From Pseudomonadota bacterium (GTDB lineage Bacteria > Pseudomonadota > Alphaproteobacteria > Rhizobiales > Xanthobacteraceae), in contig CAUJKG010000402.1 of the NCBI GenBank assembly GCA_963205465.1, positions 1 to 8,630 of the forward strand: a stretch of 8,630 bases of DNA, in the 5' to 3' direction. The position numbers were made by a program, and so were the translations under genes. Shown here one piece after another: positions 6,484 through 8,630 of the stretch (positions are counted from its first letter, which is position 1; every line of letters begins with the position of its first letter). Under the pieces are notes generated by a model. That model saw nothing but the letters and a program-made list of their open reading frames with translations, was not told where the DNA came from and made no database searches.

Positions 6484-7359
6484 TCAGATGCGCCCCAGCC
6501 ACTCCGCGGCTTCGCGCCACAAGGGCTCGCGTGAGGGCTCGCGGAAATAGCCGAAGTGACCGATCTTCTTCTGGCCTGCAGCTTCGGGCGTCACGGTGAT
6601 GTGCTCCGGCTTGGTGCCGGTATAGCCCGCAAGCAATCCCGCAACTGTGACAGGTGGCGCCCAGTCGTCGTCGCTCATGCCGATGGCGCGCAGTGCGCCC
6701 TTGTAGTTGGGGAAGTTCTTGCGCGCGGAGAGCGTTTCGTCGTCATAGAGATAGCGTGGCTTCATGCACCAGCCGGACCATTCCTTGAACACGCCTTTGG
6801 GCAGGTCTTCGCCCATGCCAAGTTTGCCGGGCACATAGCCGAAGATCGTGTAAAGGGCAGGGCCGAGCACGCGCAGCATGAACCAGACGCGATATTTTTC
6901 CGGCGCGGGAAAGAGCTTCCAGTAGCCGATCTGCGAAGCGGCAAAGAGCGCGCGGCTGATCTTGTGGTTGTTCGGGAGTTGTCCGAGCGCCTGTCCGCCG
7001 AAGGAATGGCCGACATAGAGCAGCGGCTTTCCTTGCGCGAGCTGATCCGCGTAGTCCACGGCCGCAGAGAGATCGAGCGCGGCCCAGTCACGCATCCGCG
7101 CCTTGAAGTCGCGCAGGCCGCTTGTGGGCTTCGAGCGGCCGATGCCGCGATAGTCGAAGGTCACGACACGAAACCCTTGCGTCGCGAGATAGCGGGTGAA
7201 TTTTGCATAATAGCCTTGCGGCACTGCGGTCGCAGGAGCGATCAGGACCACCGCGCGGGCAGGCTGCTCCGGCTCGAACAGGGTCGCCGCGAGCGGATAG
7301 CCGTCCACGGCAGGAAATTCGGTGCGGGTTTCGGGGGTCTGCGCGTTCATGAGGCGCAT
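6484..7359 (-). CDS. Alpha/beta hydrolase family protein
   Basis: A predicted cytoplasmic serine hydrolase of 291 residues with the alpha/beta fold. What is seen: strand VVLIAPAT (37-44), which would carry the oxyanion hole; FDYRGIGRS (68-76), the usual strand-4 turn; and the nucleophile elbow GHSFGG (117-122) with S119. The late histidine is probably H268 in IGHFGYF, and the acid may be one of the aspartates in SDDDWAPP. This arrangement resembles the predicted hydrolase group COG4757. A region rich in W, F and Y at about 145-190 is a likely cap. The substrate is not identifiable. Start candidates are ATG at 7359 and ATG at 7350 (three codons shorter); neither has a convincing ribosome binding site. 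It is upstream of, and probably co-transcribed with, the nitronate monooxygenase gene, and divergent from the DAHP synthase gene across 167 bp. Confidence 0.88.
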   Translation of the reverse strand: MRLMNAQTPETRTEFPAVDGYPLAATLFEPEQPARAVVLIAPATAVPQGYYAKFTRYLATQGFRVVTFDYRGIGRSKPTSGLRDFKARMRDWAALDLSAAVDYADQLAQGKPLLYVGHSFGGQALGQLPNNHKISRALFAASQIGYWKLFPAPEKYRVWFMLRVLGPALYTIFGYVPGKLGMGEDLPKGVFKEWSGWCMKPRYLYDDETLSARKNFPNYKGALRAIGMSDDDWAPPVTVAGLLAGYTGTKPEHITVTPEAAGQKKIGHFGYFREPSREPLWREAAEWLGRI

Positions 7360-7455
7360 TTTTCACGCGAAATCAGGGTCTTCAAGCGTGCGCGCGCCGA
7401 CGCTACGGGCCGCTGCGTCGCGTTGACGGGCCGCAAGGCGGGCGCTGCCGCAAAA

Positions 7456-7485
7456 CTGGCATCGTCCGGCGACCCTCGTTATAAC
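7456..7485 (+). promoter_or_regulatory. Possible sigma-70-type promoter for the DAHP synthase gene
   Basis: TATAAC (7480-7485) differs from the -10 consensus at one base. CTGGCA (7456-7461) is a 4 of 6 match to the -35, with 18 bp spacing. Transcription would begin near 7492, leaving a leader of about 35 nt. That leader holds a short CGGGC/GCCCG hairpin (7495-7499 with 7505-7509) and the GGAG ribosome binding site (7515-7518). A TTGACG at 7423-7428 is a better -35 but has no matching -10. The call rests on consensus likeness alone. Confidence 0.35.
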
Positions 7486-7526
7486 CCCCGGCTTCGGGCG
7501 GTAAGCCCGTAAGTGGAGTTCGTGAC

Positions 7527-8429
7527 ATGAAAGAGCGTTGGACACCCGATTCCTGGCGGAAAAAGCCGATCGTGCAGGTGCCGGATTATCCGGATCAGGC
7601 CGCACTGGAACAGGTCGAGAAGCAGCTTGCTTCCTTTCCTCCGCTCGTTTTTGCAGGCGAGGCGCGGGCGCTTAAGCGCGCGCTCGGCGCCGTGGCATCC
7701 GGGGACGCTTTTCTCCTGCAGGGCGGCGACTGCGCCGAGAGCTTCGCCGAGCATCGTGCCGATAACATCCGCGATTTCTTCCGCGTCTTCCTCCAGATGT
7801 CGGTGGTGCTGACGTTCGCCGCCGCGTCTCCGGTCGTCAAAGTCGGCCGCATCGCCGGACAGTTCGCGAAGCCCCGCTCGTCTCCGATGGAGAAGCAGGG
7901 CGATAAGGAACTGCCGAGCTATCGCGGCGACATCATCAATGGGCCGGAGTTCACCGACGAGTCACGCATCCCCGATCCGAAGCGGCAGTTGGAAGCGTAC
8001 CGCCAGTCGGCGGCGACGCTGAACTTGCTTCGCGCTTTCGCGACCGGTGGCTACGCCAATATCCAGAACGCGCATCAGTGGATGCTCGGCTTCGTGAAGG
8101 ACTCGCCGCAGTCCGGTCGCTACGAGGCGCTGGCGGCGCGTCTCACCGAGACGCTGGACTTCATGCGCGCCTGCGGCATCGACCCGGAAGTGCATCCGGA
8201 AATGCGCACCACCGATTTCTACACTTCGCACGAGGCGCTGCTGCTCGGTTACGAGCAGGCGTTGACCCGCGTCGATTCCACCTCGGGCGACTGGTACGAC
8301 ACCTCGGGCCACATGGTCTGGATCGGCGATCGCACGCGCCAGCCGGATCACGCGCATGTCGAGGTCTGCCGTGGCATCAAGAATCCGAACGGCATCAAGT
8401 GCGGACCGTCGACCACGCCGGAAGGCTAG
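7527..8429 (+). CDS. aroG: Class II DAHP synthase, N-terminal part up to an in-frame TAG
   Basis: 3-deoxy-D-arabino-heptulosonate-7-phosphate synthase condenses phosphoenolpyruvate and erythrose-4-phosphate, the first step of the shikimate pathway. This is the plant-like class II type. Visible are WTPDSWR (5-11) at the N-terminus, LLQGGDCAESF (63-73) with C69 as the metal-binding cysteine, VGRIAGQFAKPRS, NGPEF, SHEALLLGYEQALTR, GDRTRQPDHAHVEVCRG and the phosphate-site IKCGPS. The ATG at 7527 has GGAG 8 nt upstream. Class II enzymes have roughly 450-475 residues, but here codon 301 is TAG (8427-8429). The same frame then continues with family sequence to the window edge. A 300-residue product would lack the late barrel strands and the DPMHGN motif, so it should be inactive unless the stop is a sequence error or is read through. 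Confidence 0.9.
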   Translation: MKERWTPDSWRKKPIVQVPDYPDQAALEQVEKQLASFPPLVFAGEARALKRALGAVASGDAFLLQGGDCAESFAEHRADNIRDFFRVFLQMSVVLTFAAASPVVKVGRIAGQFAKPRSSPMEKQGDKELPSYRGDIINGPEFTDESRIPDPKRQLEAYRQSAATLNLLRAFATGGYANIQNAHQWMLGFVKDSPQSGRYEALAARLTETLDFMRACGIDPEVHPEMRTTDFYTSHEALLLGYEQALTRVDSTSGDWYDTSGHMVWIGDRTRQPDHAHVEVCRGIKNPNGIKCGPSTTPEG

Positions 8430-8630
8430 CTGAAGCTGCTCGAAATCCTCGATCCCGAGCGCGAAGACGGCCGCATCACGCTGATCGCACGCTTCGGCGC
8501 GGGCAAGGTCGGTGAGCATCTGCCGCGCCTCATCCGCGCGGTGAAGCAGGACGGCCGCAAGGTCGTGTGGTCCTGCGATCCGATGCACGGCAATACGGTC
8601 AGCGCGAGCGGCTACAAGACGCGGCCGTTC
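8430..8630 (+). pseudogene. aroG: Class II DAHP synthase continuation after the TAG, cut by window end
   Basis: Directly after the TAG, in the same frame, 67 codons without a stop encode LKLLEILDPE, GRITLIARFGAGKV, LPRLIRAVK, VVWSCDPMHGN and GYKTRPF. These are in the order expected for a class II DAHP synthase. The histidine of DPMHGN is part of the metal and substrate site in this family. No start codon with a ribosome binding site precedes this part, so it is not an independent gene. The tail, including the later metal ligands, lies beyond the window. It is called a pseudogene fragment only because of the TAG. Confidence 0.8.

Noticed and set aside
7495..7509. Short hairpin CGGGC/GCCCG in the DAHP synthase leader as an attenuator or riboswitch
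   Set aside because: Five base pairs in a GC-rich region are expected by chance. There is no leader peptide with aromatic codons, no alternative fold and no T-run.
6556..7512. Plus-strand open frame (318 codons) opposite the alpha/beta hydrolase
   Set aside because: It is a shadow of the hydrolase frame with no domain or start signal, and it runs across the divergent promoter region.

Overview
The window reads as GC-rich alphaproteobacterial chromosome, most likely from the Hyphomicrobiales (Rhizobiales) and near the Bradyrhizobium/Rhodopseudomonas/Afipia group. The grounds are strong G/C preference at third codon positions, a plant-like class II DAHP synthase, a glutathione reductase with a CVIRGC redox motif, a DUF2059 exported protein directly behind rpiA, and a GAGCATGATC...GATCATGCTC extragenic palindrome of the kind I recall as common in rhizobial genomes. 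No database search was possible, so the taxonomy is inferred.

Layout from left to right: a short PilZ-domain protein (+) begins at the window edge. A complete tRNA-Val(CAC) with encoded CCA follows. Then comes gph (phosphoglycolate phosphatase, -), divergent from rpiA (+). rpiA is followed after 26 bp by a secreted DUF2059 protein, and that pair ends at a strong rho-independent terminator (2545-2578). Next are gor (+) and, 36 bp later, a flavin amine-oxidase family protein with a Tat-type signal peptide (+). A double palindromic element (5357-5455) separates it from a convergent pair transcribed on the minus strand: an alpha/beta hydrolase followed by a nitronate monooxygenase family protein. 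The last gene, divergent from the hydrolase, is a class II DAHP synthase (+), which runs off the right edge.

Most of this is housekeeping metabolism: removal of 2-phosphoglycolate, interconversion of ribose-5-phosphate and ribulose-5-phosphate, glutathione recycling, and entry to the shikimate pathway. The PilZ protein adds a probable c-di-GMP link. I see no phage, transposon, CRISPR array or defence island.

The most notable observation is that the DAHP synthase frame is cut by an in-frame TAG at 8427-8429. The same frame continues past it with intact family motifs, including DPMHGN, for all 67 codons to the window end. That means a very recent nonsense mutation, a sequence error, or readthrough. 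Second is the double palindrome, whose first base is also the last base of the amine oxidase stop codon. I found no convincing undescribed multi-gene system here.
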